This document shows positions 32,670-40,529 of a stretch of DNA of 64,000 nt, in pieces. The stretch comes from Glycomyces sp. L485 (GTDB lineage Bacteria > Actinomycetota > Actinomycetes > Mycobacteriales > Micromonosporaceae): assembly GCF_022548875.1 (NCBI RefSeq), contig NZ_JAKZEW010000020.1, positions 1 to 64,000 of the forward strand, read 5' to 3'. A program made the translations under genes and the position numbers. Within the stretch, counting starts at the first letter, position 1, and every line of letters starts with the position of its first letter. The notes under the pieces were generated by a model. That model saw only the letters and a program-made list of their open reading frames with translations, ran no database searches and was not told the DNA's origin.

Positions 32670-34025
32670 ATGATCGACACCGATATTGGCGTCCGGCCCG
32701 CGACTTCCCCGATCCATCTGCGGGTCCGCGGCGGCGTCAAGCTGTCGGGGTCCATCGACGTCAAGACGTCCAAGAACGCCGGGGTGGCGCTGCTATGCGC
32801 GAGCCTGCTGAACAAGGGCACCACGACACTACGGCGTGTCGCGCGCATCGAGGAGGTCATCCGAATCTTGCGCGTCCTGTCCAGCATGGGTGTGCAATAC
32901 CGGTGGCTCGGCGCCGACGGGGACCTGGAGATCACCCCGCCCGAGCGGCTCGACCTGTCGCGCATCGACGTCGACGCGGCCCGGCGCACTCGGTCGATCA
33001 TCATGTTCCTCGGTCCGCTCCTGCACGACTACACCGAGTTCGAGCTGCCGTTCGCCGGCGGCTGCGATCTGGGCGACCGGACCGTCGAGCCGCACATGGT
33101 CGCGCTGCGCCGATACGGCCTGTCGGTGGAGACTTCGCACGGGTGCTACCACGCCTCGGTCAAGGAAGATGTGGAACCGCCGCGGTCTATTGTGCTGACC
33201 GAACGCGGGGACACCGTCACCGAGAACGCGATCATGGCCGCCGCGCGGTGCCCGGAGTCGACGACGATCCGCAACGCCTCGTGCAACTACATGGTTCAGG
33301 ACCTGTGCTTCTTCCTCGAACGGCTCGGGGTGCGCATCGAGGGGGTCGGGACGACCACGATCACCGTCCACGGCAGGGAGACGATCGACGTCGAGGTCGA
33401 CTACGCCCCCTCGGAGGATCCGATCGAGGCGTGGAGCCTGATCGTGGCGGCGATCGTCACCGAATCGGAGATAACGGTCAACCGGGTGCCGATCGAATTC
33501 GTCGAGATCGAACTGGCGTGCGCAGAGGAGATGGGCCTGCGCTACTCCTGCAGTGAGGAGTATCTGGCCGCGAACGGCCGCACCCGACTGGTCGACCTGA
33601 CCGTCTTCCCTTCGCAGCTGCGCGCGCCGATCGACAAGATCCACCCGATGCCCTTCCCTGGCTTGAACATCGACAATCTGCCGTTCTTCGCGCTCATCGG
33701 CTCCTGCGCAGAGGGGTCGACCATGATCCACGACTGGGTGTACGAGAACCGGGCGATCTACCTGACCGAGCTGAACCGGCTCGGTGCCCGCGTGCGACTC
33801 CTCGACCCGCATCGAATCTATGTGGATGGACCGGTGCGGTGGTCCGGCGCCGAGGTCGTTTGCCCGCCGGCCCTGCGCCCCGCGGTGGTGCTGCTGCTGG
33901 CGATGCTGCGTGCCAAAGGTACCTCCGTGCTCCGACACGTCAACGTGATCCACCGCGGATATGAGCAGCTCGCCGAGCGCCTCAAGAAACTCGGCGCCGA
34001 AATCGAGGTCTTCTGGGGCGACTGA
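32670..34025 (+). CDS. MurA-like UDP-N-acetylglucosamine 1-carboxyvinyltransferase paralogue
   Basis: A 451-residue EPSP-synthase-fold protein. The active-site Lys/Asn are in VKTSKNAG (Lys35-Asn36). The loop cysteine is Cys132 in FAGGCDLGDRTVEPH, equivalent to Cys115 of Escherichia coli MurA. Length is slightly longer than canonical (about 420). Sequence outside the motifs diverges (NASCNYMVQDLCFFLERLG, DKIHPMPFPGLNIDNLPF), so this may be a specialised MurA2 rather than the main peptidoglycan enzyme. A hypothetical membrane protein follows. Confidence 0.85.
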   Translation: MIDTDIGVRPATSPIHLRVRGGVKLSGSIDVKTSKNAGVALLCASLLNKGTTTLRRVARIEEVIRILRVLSSMGVQYRWLGADGDLEITPPERLDLSRIDVDAARRTRSIIMFLGPLLHDYTEFELPFAGGCDLGDRTVEPHMVALRRYGLSVETSHGCYHASVKEDVEPPRSIVLTERGDTVTENAIMAAARCPESTTIRNASCNYMVQDLCFFLERLGVRIEGVGTTTITVHGRETIDVEVDYAPSEDPIEAWSLIVAAIVTESEITVNRVPIEFVEIELACAEEMGLRYSCSEEYLAANGRTRLVDLTVFPSQLRAPIDKIHPMPFPGLNIDNLPFFALIGSCAEGSTMIHDWVYENRAIYLTELNRLGARVRLLDPHRIYVDGPVRWSGAEVVCPPALRPAVVLLLAMLRAKGTSVLRHVNVIHRGYEQLAERLKKLGAEIEVFWGD

Positions 34026-34035
34026 CGCGCCTCCG

Positions 34036-34617
34036 ATGTGTGACACTGCTGCAATGGATATCGCGCCCAACGTTCCCCCGCACGCCTATGCGCTGCTGAG
34101 TCTCATGCGCAGCCATCTGCGTCACCTGGAGAAGGTCGACGCCGAGCCGCTGGCCACGCCGCAGTGGACGGCCGCGGCGGAGTCGGCGCGGACCGTCGCG
34201 GGCATAAAGTACCCCGGCGAGGCGGTCACGGCCCAGGACATCCCCATGATCGTCGGCACCGGAGCCCCCCAGCGCCGCCGCCACCTGTACTGCTCGATGC
34301 CCTGCACGCCGGCCGTCGCCGCCAAGGCCGACGAGTGCGAGGTCGCGATCTTCACCTACAACCGGCGCGGGCGCATCCAGCCTGCCAACCGGACGGCCGA
34401 TGAGCGCCAGTCTCGCGCCTGGTACCCGCCGGCGAAGGCCATCGCCCCGATGCGCCTCATCGGCAATGAAGCGTGGGAGCCGGTCGTGGAGGCGACCGGT
34501 GAGTCCGGCCGCCCGGGAGTCTTCGAGGCCGCCTCGGGCTGGCTCGTCCTGCTCCTCCTCATCGCCTTCCTCGGCACCTCGGCCTACTTCGCACTCCGCT
34601 TCACAGGGATCATCTGA
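34036..34617 (+). CDS. Hypothetical protein with C-terminal membrane anchor
   Basis: A 193-residue protein (or 187 if ATG 34054 is used). It begins 10 bp after the MurA-like stop. One transmembrane helix near the end (about 167-188: WLVLLLLIAFLGTSAYFAL) makes it tail-anchored; the rest is soluble with several Trp/Arg-rich turns. No family is recognised. Placement suggests co-expression with the MurA paralogue. It is followed by a strong terminator at 34705. Confidence 0.5.
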   Translation: MCDTAAMDIAPNVPPHAYALLSLMRSHLRHLEKVDAEPLATPQWTAAAESARTVAGIKYPGEAVTAQDIPMIVGTGAPQRRRHLYCSMPCTPAVAAKADECEVAIFTYNRRGRIQPANRTADERQSRAWYPPAKAIAPMRLIGNEAWEPVVEATGESGRPGVFEAASGWLVLLLLIAFLGTSAYFALRFTGII

Positions 34618-34704
34618 CCCGGTCGAGCAGGCGGTCGCTGTGCGGTGAGGGCTGGGCACAGATCGACACGGGGATCACTTCGCCAAGGCCTGAACCGTGG
34701 CAGC

Positions 34705-34731
34705 GCCGTTCAACCCGGCGGGTTGAACGGC
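34705..34731 (+). terminator. Intrinsic terminator-like hairpin
   Basis: A perfect 12-bp stem (34705-34716 with 34720-34731) and 3-nt loop GGC, 88 bp after the hypothetical protein stop. There is no long T-run. Confidence 0.65.
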
Positions 34732-34782
34732 AGAACTTGAACGGACCCAGCCGTGTTCATTGCGCTACCCGTCGAAGCGGAG

Positions 34783-34886
34783 AGGTTTCTCTTGGTGAGC
34801 GCGTGGGCGCAGCCCACGCTCCTTTCTTCGGCGGACGGTGACCTCGGGATGCAGAGAGGTACTCTACCTCGGAGTCGATATATATT
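34783..34886 (+). repeat. Direct repeat copy A (~104 bp)
   Basis: From 34791 to 34886 this is identical to 36290-36385 apart from one C/T difference in a hairpin loop; the preceding AGGTTT also matches after a 1-nt gap. Inside are a hairpin with GCGTGGGC/GCCCACGC arms (34801-34819) followed by TCCTTTCTT, a GAGGTA-CTC-TACCTC dyad and a terminal GTCGATATATATT box. Confidence 0.9.
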
Positions 34887-35143
34887 TCATTATGAATGCC
34901 AAGGCGTTACCGCATTTTCGTGCCGGCATCTCCGAAGATCTCTCTGAGAATAACCATTCGGCCAGTTCGGACGGACATTAGACCTTGCCCCTCCCCTCGA
35001 ACCATCGTATGATCCCCACCATACGTACTCGCTTGAGCCGCGCATCCCCAGCGAGACGCCAAGACGCGACCCAGCGCTAGCAGCGTATTGCCCGATCCAT
35101 TAGCCCCCGTCTTCGCACACGGAATCTCGCAAAGGAGCGACCC

Positions 35144-36238
35144 ATGGAATTCAATGAACGGATTGCCGCGCTCATCACAAAAGTCCGGAATCAGCGCGAC
35201 ATGGTCCAGACCGAAGAGGGCGCCAAGAATGCCTTCATCATGCCGTTCATCTCCACCATTCTGGGATACGACGTCTTCGACCCGCTCGAGGTGGTCCCTG
35301 AATTCACCGCAGACGTCGGCTTGAAAAAGGGCGAGAAAGTCGATTATGCGATCCTTCACGGCGGTGAAGTGCAGATCCTCATCGAATGCAAGCGGTCGAA
35401 CGGGCAACTGACGGCCGAGCACGCCTCCCAACTGTTCCGGTACTTCGCCGTGACCAACGCCCGCATTGCTATTCTCACCAACGGTGAGGTCTACCAGTTC
35501 TACACCGATCTCGACGCACCTAATCGCATGGACGCCAAGCCGTTCCTCGTACTCGACTTCCATGACATCGACGAGACCCTCCTTCCGGAGCTGCGCAAGC
35601 TGACCAAGGAGTCATTCGACCTCGAATCGATCATCAGCGCCGCCGAGGAGTTGAAGTACATCGGCCAGATCAAGCGAACGCTCGCAGCTCAATTCAAAGA
35701 GCCCGAATCCGAATGGGTCAAGTTTCTCACGACGCGCGTCTACGACGGTTCCTTCACGCAACGGGTGCGCGAACAGTTCACTCCACTCGTCGCGAAGGCG
35801 GCTACCCAATTCCTCAACGACCAGGTCAACAGCCGGCTCCAAACAGCGCTCGGATCAGGATTCGCCGCTCCGAGCGAGCCCGAGACAGCCGAGTCGTCCG
35901 CCGACGAGCCGAGCGACGATGAAGGCACCGATCGCGAATCCGACGTCGAGACCACCCTCGAAGAGATCGGCGGCTACCAGATCGTCAAGGCCATCGCCTG
36001 CAGCGAGGTCAAGCCCCACCGGATCATCCACCGAGATGCCAAGAGCTACTTCGCGATCCTGCTCGACGACAACAATCGCAAACCTATAGCCAGGCTCCAC
36101 TTCAACGGCAAGAGCAAGAAGTACCTCGGCACCTTCGACGCCGACAAGAACGAGCGTCGCCATCTGATCGACTCGCTCGACGACATCTACCTGTATTCGG
36201 ATTCCATCCGAGAGGCTGTACAGCGATACAAGGACTGA
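35144..36238 (+). CDS. Orphan HsdR-N-type nuclease (PD-(D/E)xK)
   Basis: A 364-residue protein resembling the N-terminal nuclease domain of type I restriction HsdR (HSDR_N_2). Active-site residues are Asp67 (KVDYAI) and Glu81-x-Lys83 (IECKRS). A Ser/Glu/Asp-rich linker (about 240-270) joins a C-terminal domain (about 275-364) with FAILLDDNNRKPIARLHFNGKSKKYLGTF, found in some other stand-alone proteins of this type. No helicase, methyltransferase or specificity gene is nearby. Codon use has more A/T than neighbours and the gene is flanked by ~100-bp direct repeats, so it was probably acquired. It could act in phage defence, but this is inference. Confidence 0.8.
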   Translation: MEFNERIAALITKVRNQRDMVQTEEGAKNAFIMPFISTILGYDVFDPLEVVPEFTADVGLKKGEKVDYAILHGGEVQILIECKRSNGQLTAEHASQLFRYFAVTNARIAILTNGEVYQFYTDLDAPNRMDAKPFLVLDFHDIDETLLPELRKLTKESFDLESIISAAEELKYIGQIKRTLAAQFKEPESEWVKFLTTRVYDGSFTQRVREQFTPLVAKAATQFLNDQVNSRLQTALGSGFAAPSEPETAESSADEPSDDEGTDRESDVETTLEEIGGYQIVKAIACSEVKPHRIIHRDAKSYFAILLDDNNRKPIARLHFNGKSKKYLGTFDADKNERRHLIDSLDDIYLYSDSIREAVQRYKD

Positions 36239-36282
36239 GCGTGCGCCACCGTACTGGTCACGCGACCTCTTGCGGGACGGGC

Positions 36283-36385
36283 AGGTTTTCTTGGTGAGCG
36301 CGTGGGCGTAGCCCACGCTCCTTTCTTCGGCGGACGGTGACCTCGGGATGCAGAGAGGTACTCTACCTCGGAGTCGATATATATT
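36283..36385 (+). repeat. Direct repeat copy B (~103 bp)
   Basis: Near-identical to copy A at 34783-34886: the same hairpin (loop GTA instead of GCA), dyad and GTCGATATATATT box. Copy B lies 45 bp after the nuclease stop and 89 bp before the padR start, so it is part of the padR upstream region and probably the native copy. Confidence 0.9.
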
Positions 36386-36437
36386 CTATGTAGAGTGATG
36401 AGGTGTGGTTGGGCGCCACGGCGGTGCTTGTCTTGGT

Positions 36438-36450
36438 GTCGATATATATT
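36438..36450 (+). promoter_or_regulatory. GTCGATATATATT box at the padR promoter
   Basis: Third copy of the box found at the ends of both direct repeats. It is 23 bp before the padR ATG and could overlap the -10 element. Its AT-rich core in GC-rich DNA and its position suggest a PadR autoregulatory site. Confidence 0.55.
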
Positions 36451-36473
36451 GTGGAATCTGCGATGATGTGGGC

Positions 36474-37037
36474 ATGCTGAAGATGGCCATACTCGGATTC
36501 CTGCGGGACTTCCCGCTCCACGGCTACGACCTCAAGAACCGGGTCGCGGCGCTCGCCGGCCACGTCCGGCCCATCGCCGACGGCACCCTCTACCCCACCA
36601 TCAAGAAGCTCGAAGACGCCGGCTGCCTCACCCGCCGGACCGCCCCCGGATCGGTCGCCGCGCCGCGCCACATGCTCGAGATCACCCAGGACGGCACCGA
36701 CCAGCTGCGCCGGTGGCTGCGCAACCCCGAACCGGTCTTCATCACCGACGACAACAAGTGGTATGTCCTGCTCGCCTTCCTCCACCACCTGGAGAACGCG
36801 CGCGAGCAGTCCATCGTGCTCGCCCGCAGGCGCGAATTCCTCGACCAGCCCACGCAGTTGTTCTTCGACGAGCACGGCAGACCCATCCCCGCCGACCAGC
36901 TCGACTCGCCGTTCCGCAAGGGGCTCATGCAGATCCACCGCTCGTTCAACCTTGGCGAGATCGACTGGCTCGACAGCCAGATCGCCGAGCTCGACCGCCG
37001 CGCCGGCTACACCGTCCGCCAGCGCACCGGCGACTAG
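36474..37037 (+). CDS. PadR family transcriptional regulator
   Basis: A 187-residue regulator. The winged helix reads MLKMAILGFLRDFPLHGYDLKNRVAALAGH, then DGTLYPTIKKLEDAGCLTRR. The C-terminal Vir-type helical domain extends to about 187 and begins after ITQDGTDQLRRWLRNPEP. GATATATATT-type boxes sit in front of it and in both direct repeats around the neighbouring nuclease, so it may regulate itself and perhaps the acquired gene. Its stop overlaps that of the convergent Hsp70-like gene. Confidence 0.9.
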   Translation: MLKMAILGFLRDFPLHGYDLKNRVAALAGHVRPIADGTLYPTIKKLEDAGCLTRRTAPGSVAAPRHMLEITQDGTDQLRRWLRNPEPVFITDDNKWYVLLAFLHHLENAREQSIVLARRREFLDQPTQLFFDEHGRPIPADQLDSPFRKGLMQIHRSFNLGEIDWLDSQIAELDRRAGYTVRQRTGD

Positions 37038-38377
37038 CCGTTGAGGATGTTGGCCAGCAGCACGAAGAAGACCACGAACAGAATCACCACGGTCGCGCCG
37101 GTCACCAGCACCGCCGGCTCCTGATGGAGCGGGCGGTGCGCCGGTGCCTGCTGGACCATCGGCTGCGGCGAGTGCTGCTGCGGTTGCATGATCGGGTTCT
37201 GGGGAGGCAGCATCTGCGGCGCCTGCACCGGCGGGCGCGGCGCCGAGGTCATGCCGCCGGGCGAGACGGGGCCGCCGGAGGTCGGGCCGGTCGGCGGCAT
37301 CTCGTTCGGGATCGGGCCGGTCGAGGCGCGCACGGCGCCTTCGACGACGACGGTCTCGGGCTGCTCGAACGTGTGCGGCGGCACACCGAGCTTGGTGTGG
37401 ATGAGCTGGGAGATCATGGGGATGCGCGACGAGCCGCCGACGAGGAAGATGCCGACGAGGTCGGCCGGGTTCAATCGCGCGGCGCTGATCGCTCGCTGGA
37501 GGCAGTCGACGGTGCGCTCCAGCGGCGGGCGGGCGATGTCCTCGAACTCCGCGCGTGTCAAGTGCGCGTCGACCTCCAGGGCCGGCAGGTGGATGTCGGC
37601 GCTCGCAGTGCGCGAGAGGGTCTCCTTGGCGCCGCGTACGTCCTCATAGAGCATGCGGCGGTAGCGGCGGTCGCGGTCGTCGGAGGGGCCCAGAAGGCGC
37701 CGCCAGTCGTCGGGGTGCGAGGCGCCGTAGGTCTTGCCGAGATGTTCGACGATCCCGTGGTCGAAGTCGAGGCCGCCGACGTCGCCGACGCCTTCCTCCG
37801 CGAGCACCTCGAACCCCGTCTGGGTCCGGCGCACCACGGTCGCGTCGAACGTGCCGCCGCCGAGGTCGTAGATGGCCAGGCTTCGCCCCGGGGGGACGGC
37901 GGTGCCGAGCACTGAGGTGAAATAAGACGCCGCGGCCACCGGCTCGGGGATGAGCTGGGGCGCGGGCAGTCCGGCGAGGCGGGCCGCGTCGACCAGGATG
38001 GAGCGGCGGCGCTCGCCCCAGCGCGCCGGGTGGGTCAGGCGGACCTGGCCGGGCATCTGGCCGGCCTGGCGCTGGGCTTCGAGAGCGACCTGCTGGAGCA
38101 CGTAGGCGAACACCTGGGGCACCGGGATCTCGGAGGTCCCCAGGAACACCGAGCCGTCGTCGATGCGGCGCTTCGGGTTCGGTTCGAAGCGGGCGGGGTC
38201 CATGCGGGCGTTTCGTTCGGCGTCGCGTCCGACGAGCATGCGGCCGTCGGAGTTGTAGTAGACCGCCGAGGGCAGGATCGGCGCGCCGTCGAACAGCAGC
38301 GGGCGGACTCGGCCGTCGGCCGAGCGCAGCACGGCGACAGTGTTCGAGGTTCCGAAATCGATTCCAAGCACGTGCAT
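37034..38377 (-). CDS. Hsp70-family ATPase with C-terminal membrane anchor
   Basis: A 447-residue protein. The actin/Hsp70 ATPase fold has MHVLGIDFGTSNTVAVL, IYDLGGGTFDATVV and LVGGSSRIPMI. Instead of an Hsp70 substrate-binding domain there is a Pro/Gln-rich linker (about 355-415) and a terminal transmembrane helix (about 420-445). It is therefore a membrane-tethered, Hsp70-like ATPase of the kind common in actinobacteria, and probably not a general folding chaperone. Its stop shares CTAG with padR. Confidence 0.88.
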   Translation of the reverse strand: MHVLGIDFGTSNTVAVLRSADGRVRPLLFDGAPILPSAVYYNSDGRMLVGRDAERNARMDPARFEPNPKRRIDDGSVFLGTSEIPVPQVFAYVLQQVALEAQRQAGQMPGQVRLTHPARWGERRRSILVDAARLAGLPAPQLIPEPVAAASYFTSVLGTAVPPGRSLAIYDLGGGTFDATVVRRTQTGFEVLAEEGVGDVGGLDFDHGIVEHLGKTYGASHPDDWRRLLGPSDDRDRRYRRMLYEDVRGAKETLSRTASADIHLPALEVDAHLTRAEFEDIARPPLERTVDCLQRAISAARLNPADLVGIFLVGGSSRIPMISQLIHTKLGVPPHTFEQPETVVVEGAVRASTGPIPNEMPPTGPTSGGPVSPGGMTSAPRPPVQAPQMLPPQNPIMQPQQHSPQPMVQQAPAHRPLHQEPAVLVTGATVVILFVVFFVLLANILNG

Positions 38378-38837
38378 GTGAGAACTCTCCCTCGGCGCTG
38401 CTTGCGAGCCGTAAATTAGCCAAGTCTGCACACACCATACTGGTCTCTCCTACTGCGGCTGAGACCCTGTCGGCCTCGCGAGGGGCGCCGGCGGCAGTTT
38501 GCCCGCTGGGCCGGCGGCGTTCTCCGCGCTAGGTTGGGGGGAGGCGTCGGTGCAGCCGCGTCCCCGTTGCGCCTCACCGTGGCGCAATCGTGACGGTGTT
38601 GTGTCACACTTCAAGGGGATGGCCGTGGCGGTCCGAGACTCGCCGCGCCACACTTGGGGGTCGATGTCGGGAAGCATCCGGCCAGGTCTCGGCGTTGAAC
38701 AGTGCGAACTCCGGTGCTCCGCGTGACCAGAACAGCTCGACCGGAGCGGCAGACCTCTGCGGCGAAGCTTGCGAGCCGTGATTTTTCGAGGTCAGCAGCG
38801 TATTTCAGGGCAAGTGCTCAAGAAAGTGCAGGGGAAC
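38378..38837. other. Divergent intergenic region upstream of rbpA (460 bp)
   Basis: Separates the Hsp70-like gene from rbpA. Short open frames are present in all phases but show no similarity. A SigR-like GGGAAG-N19-GTT element is at 38669-38696. No other structured element is convincing. Confidence 0.5.
38669..38696 (+). promoter_or_regulatory. Possible SigR-like promoter of rbpA
   Basis: GGGAAG and GTT are 19 bp apart, close to the GGGAAT-N18-GTT consensus of thiol-oxidative-stress sigma factor SigR. rbpA in Streptomyces is a known SigR target. One base off in the -35 and a 1-bp longer spacer leave this uncertain. Confidence 0.35.
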
Positions 38838-39179
38838 ATGGGCGACAGAATGCTGAGGGGCTCACGTCTCGGCGCCGTCAGCTACGAATCAGACCGCAAC
38901 ACGGAGCTGGCCCCGCGCCAGACTCGCGATTACGTGTGCCCGCAGGGCCACCGTTTCGAGGTGCCCTTCGCCGTCGAGGCTGAGATCCCGCTGACGTGGG
39001 AGTGCCGGCTCGACGGGTCGACGGCCAAACTCGTCGACGGGGAGGAGCCCGAGACGAAGAAGACGAAGCCGCCGCGCACCCACTGGGACATGCTGCTGGA
39101 GCGTCGCTCCATGGAGGAGCTCGAGGACATCCTCGACGAGCGCCTCCAGGAGATGCGCGCCCGCCGCGGCGAGAGCTAG
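38838..39179 (+). CDS. rbpA: RNA polymerase-binding protein RbpA
   Basis: A 113-residue actinobacterial transcription factor. The zinc/core domain has YVCPQGHRFEVPF and LTWECRLDG; a basic linker (ETKKTKPPRTHW) and the sigma-interacting domain (SMEELEDILDERLQEMRARR) follow. RbpA binds RNA polymerase and group I/II sigma factors and stabilises open complexes. ATG 38838 with GCAGGGGAAC upstream fits. Terminator at 39194; convergent fxsA overlaps it. Confidence 0.96.
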   Translation: MGDRMLRGSRLGAVSYESDRNTELAPRQTRDYVCPQGHRFEVPFAVEAEIPLTWECRLDGSTAKLVDGEEPETKKTKPPRTHWDMLLERRSMEELEDILDERLQEMRARRGES

Positions 39180-39193
39180 GGCGACAGGCTCGC

Positions 39194-39228
39194 GGGCTCC
39201 GGTCATTCGATGGACCGGGGCCCTTTTT
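39194..39228 (+). terminator. Intrinsic terminator after rbpA
   Basis: An 11-bp stem GGGCTCCGGTC (39194-39204) with GACCGGGGCCC (39213-39223), including one G-T pair, an 8-nt loop and TTTTT (39224-39228). It spans the stop codon of the convergent fxsA gene. Confidence 0.88.
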
Positions 39229-39706
39229 CGTGCCCGTAGTCCGGTCCTCGGTCTGCGTCGCGCTCGTCGAGGACCTCCCCATCGACGACCTCGCCGCCAC
39301 CGAAGCGCATCGGGGGCGTCCGGGCGGCGATGTGGCGGCCCAGGCCGCGGAACAGCAGCCGCGTCGGCGGGAACAGCAGCAGCAGGCCTATCAAGTCGGT
39401 GACGAACCCGGGGACGATGAGGCACACCGCTCCGCCCACCGCGTAGCCGTTCGGCGTCGCGCGCGAGGGGTCACCACCGGAGTTGAGGTAGTCGCGTGCG
39501 GCCCGGAAGGACTTCGCCCCCGCGTACGGGAGGAGCGCCACCCCGAGGAAGGTGGTGGCGATGAAGACCAGCAGCGTGTAACCGATCCCTATGAGGTAGA
39601 TCAGTCCGAAGAACGCCGCGGCCTCGGCGACGATCCAGGCCGCCAGCGCGGCCCGGATGGGATAGGGCGCCCGTGCGGGCGCGTTCGGCTCTCGGCGTTG
39701 CGTCAC
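39203..39706 (-). CDS. fxsA: FxsA-family membrane protein
   Basis: A 167-residue membrane protein with the FxsA arrangement: two N-terminal helices (about 25-62), a short cytoplasmic segment with [12 protein letters not shown], a hairpin helix ([31 protein letters not shown]) and an acidic tail. FxsA of E. coli relieves phage F exclusion; its cellular role is unknown. The start overlaps the ppm stop by 4 nt. Neighbour order fxsA-ppm-lnt beside rbpA is conserved in actinobacteria. Confidence 0.9.
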   Translation of the reverse strand: MTQRREPNAPARAPYPIRAALAAWIVAEAAAFFGLIYLIGIGYTLLVFIATTFLGVALLPYAGAKSFRAARDYLNSGGDPSRATPNGYAVGGAVCLIVPGFVTDLIGLLLLFPPTRLLFRGLGRHIAARTPPMRFGGGEVVDGEVLDERDADRGPDYGHEKGPRSIE

Positions 39707-40518
39707 CGTTCAATCCTGCCACGGCCGAGAGCGCCCCGCAGTTGCCGCAGGCGGTGGGCGATGCCCCAGCGGGTCACGTTGCGCAGCGCCTCGACGGTGA
39801 TCGACCGGTTCATCTTGGAGGCCCCGGCACGCCGTTCGGTGAAGGTGATGGGGACTTCGGTGATCGCGAAGCCGGCCATGACCGCGCGCCAGGTCAGATC
39901 GATCTGGAAGCAGTAGCCGACGGAGGTGACGGTGTCGAGTTGGAGTTTGTGGAGGGCGTCGAGGCGGTAGGCGCGGTAACCGGCGGTGACGTCTCGGACA
40001 TCGAGCCCGAGCATGAGCCGGGTGTACATGCCGGCGCCCCGGGAGAGTGCGAGGCGGTGGAGGGGCCAGTTGCGGACCTTGCCGCCCCGGATGTAGCGCG
40101 AGCCGATGGCCAGTTCGGCGCCGCCGAGGGCGTCGAGGAGGCGGGGCAGGTCGGTGGGGTCGTGGGAGCCGTCGGCGTCCATCTCGACGACGGCGCCGTA
40201 GCCGTGCCGGCCCGCCCAGGCGAACGCGGCGATGTAGGCGGCGCCGAGGCCGCGCTTCTCGGTGCGGTGGAGGACGTGGACCTGGTCGTCGTCGGCGGCG
40301 AGGGCGTCGGCGATGTCGCCGGTGCCGTCGGGTGAGGAGTCGTCGACGACGAGGACGTCGGCCGCGGGGCAGGAGCGGCGGGTGGCTGCCACGACGTGTT
40401 CGAGGTTGTCGCGTTCGTTGTAGGTGGGGATGACGACGAGCGCCGGTCCGGGCCAGTTCACGTCTGCGCGGGGTTCGCGACGGTCGGGTTGGTCTGGCCG
40501 GTCCGGTGTGGTGCTCAT
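39703..40518 (-). CDS. ppm1: Polyprenol monophosphomannose synthase
   Basis: A 271-residue GT2 glycosyltransferase. Motifs are [43 protein letters not shown], the DxD-like [11 protein letters not shown] and [15 protein letters not shown]. It transfers mannose from GDP-mannose to polyprenol phosphate, supplying Ppm for lipoglycans and protein O-mannosylation. In mycobacteria Ppm1 is fused to Lnt; here the two are adjacent separate genes with lnt upstream, 11 bp apart. Confidence 0.95.
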   Translation of the reverse strand: MSTTPDRPDQPDRREPRADVNWPGPALVVIPTYNERDNLEHVVAATRRSCPAADVLVVDDSSPDGTGDIADALAADDDQVHVLHRTEKRGLGAAYIAAFAWAGRHGYGAVVEMDADGSHDPTDLPRLLDALGGAELAIGSRYIRGGKVRNWPLHRLALSRGAGMYTRLMLGLDVRDVTAGYRAYRLDALHKLQLDTVTSVGYCFQIDLTWRAVMAGFAITEVPITFTERRAGASKMNRSITVEALRNVTRWGIAHRLRQLRGALGRGRIER

Positions 40519-40529
40519 GTCGGTGCTTC

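Larger units (their letters stand above)
34618..35143. other. Intergenic region with direct-repeat copy A (526 bp)
   Basis: Contains the terminator at 34705-34731, repeat copy A at 34783-34886, then about 250 bp of lower-GC sequence with no recognised gene before the nuclease. The nuclease ribosome-binding site AAAGGAGCG lies 7 bp before ATG 35144. A short plus frame at 34753-34947 is mostly repeat sequence and is not called. Confidence 0.6.
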
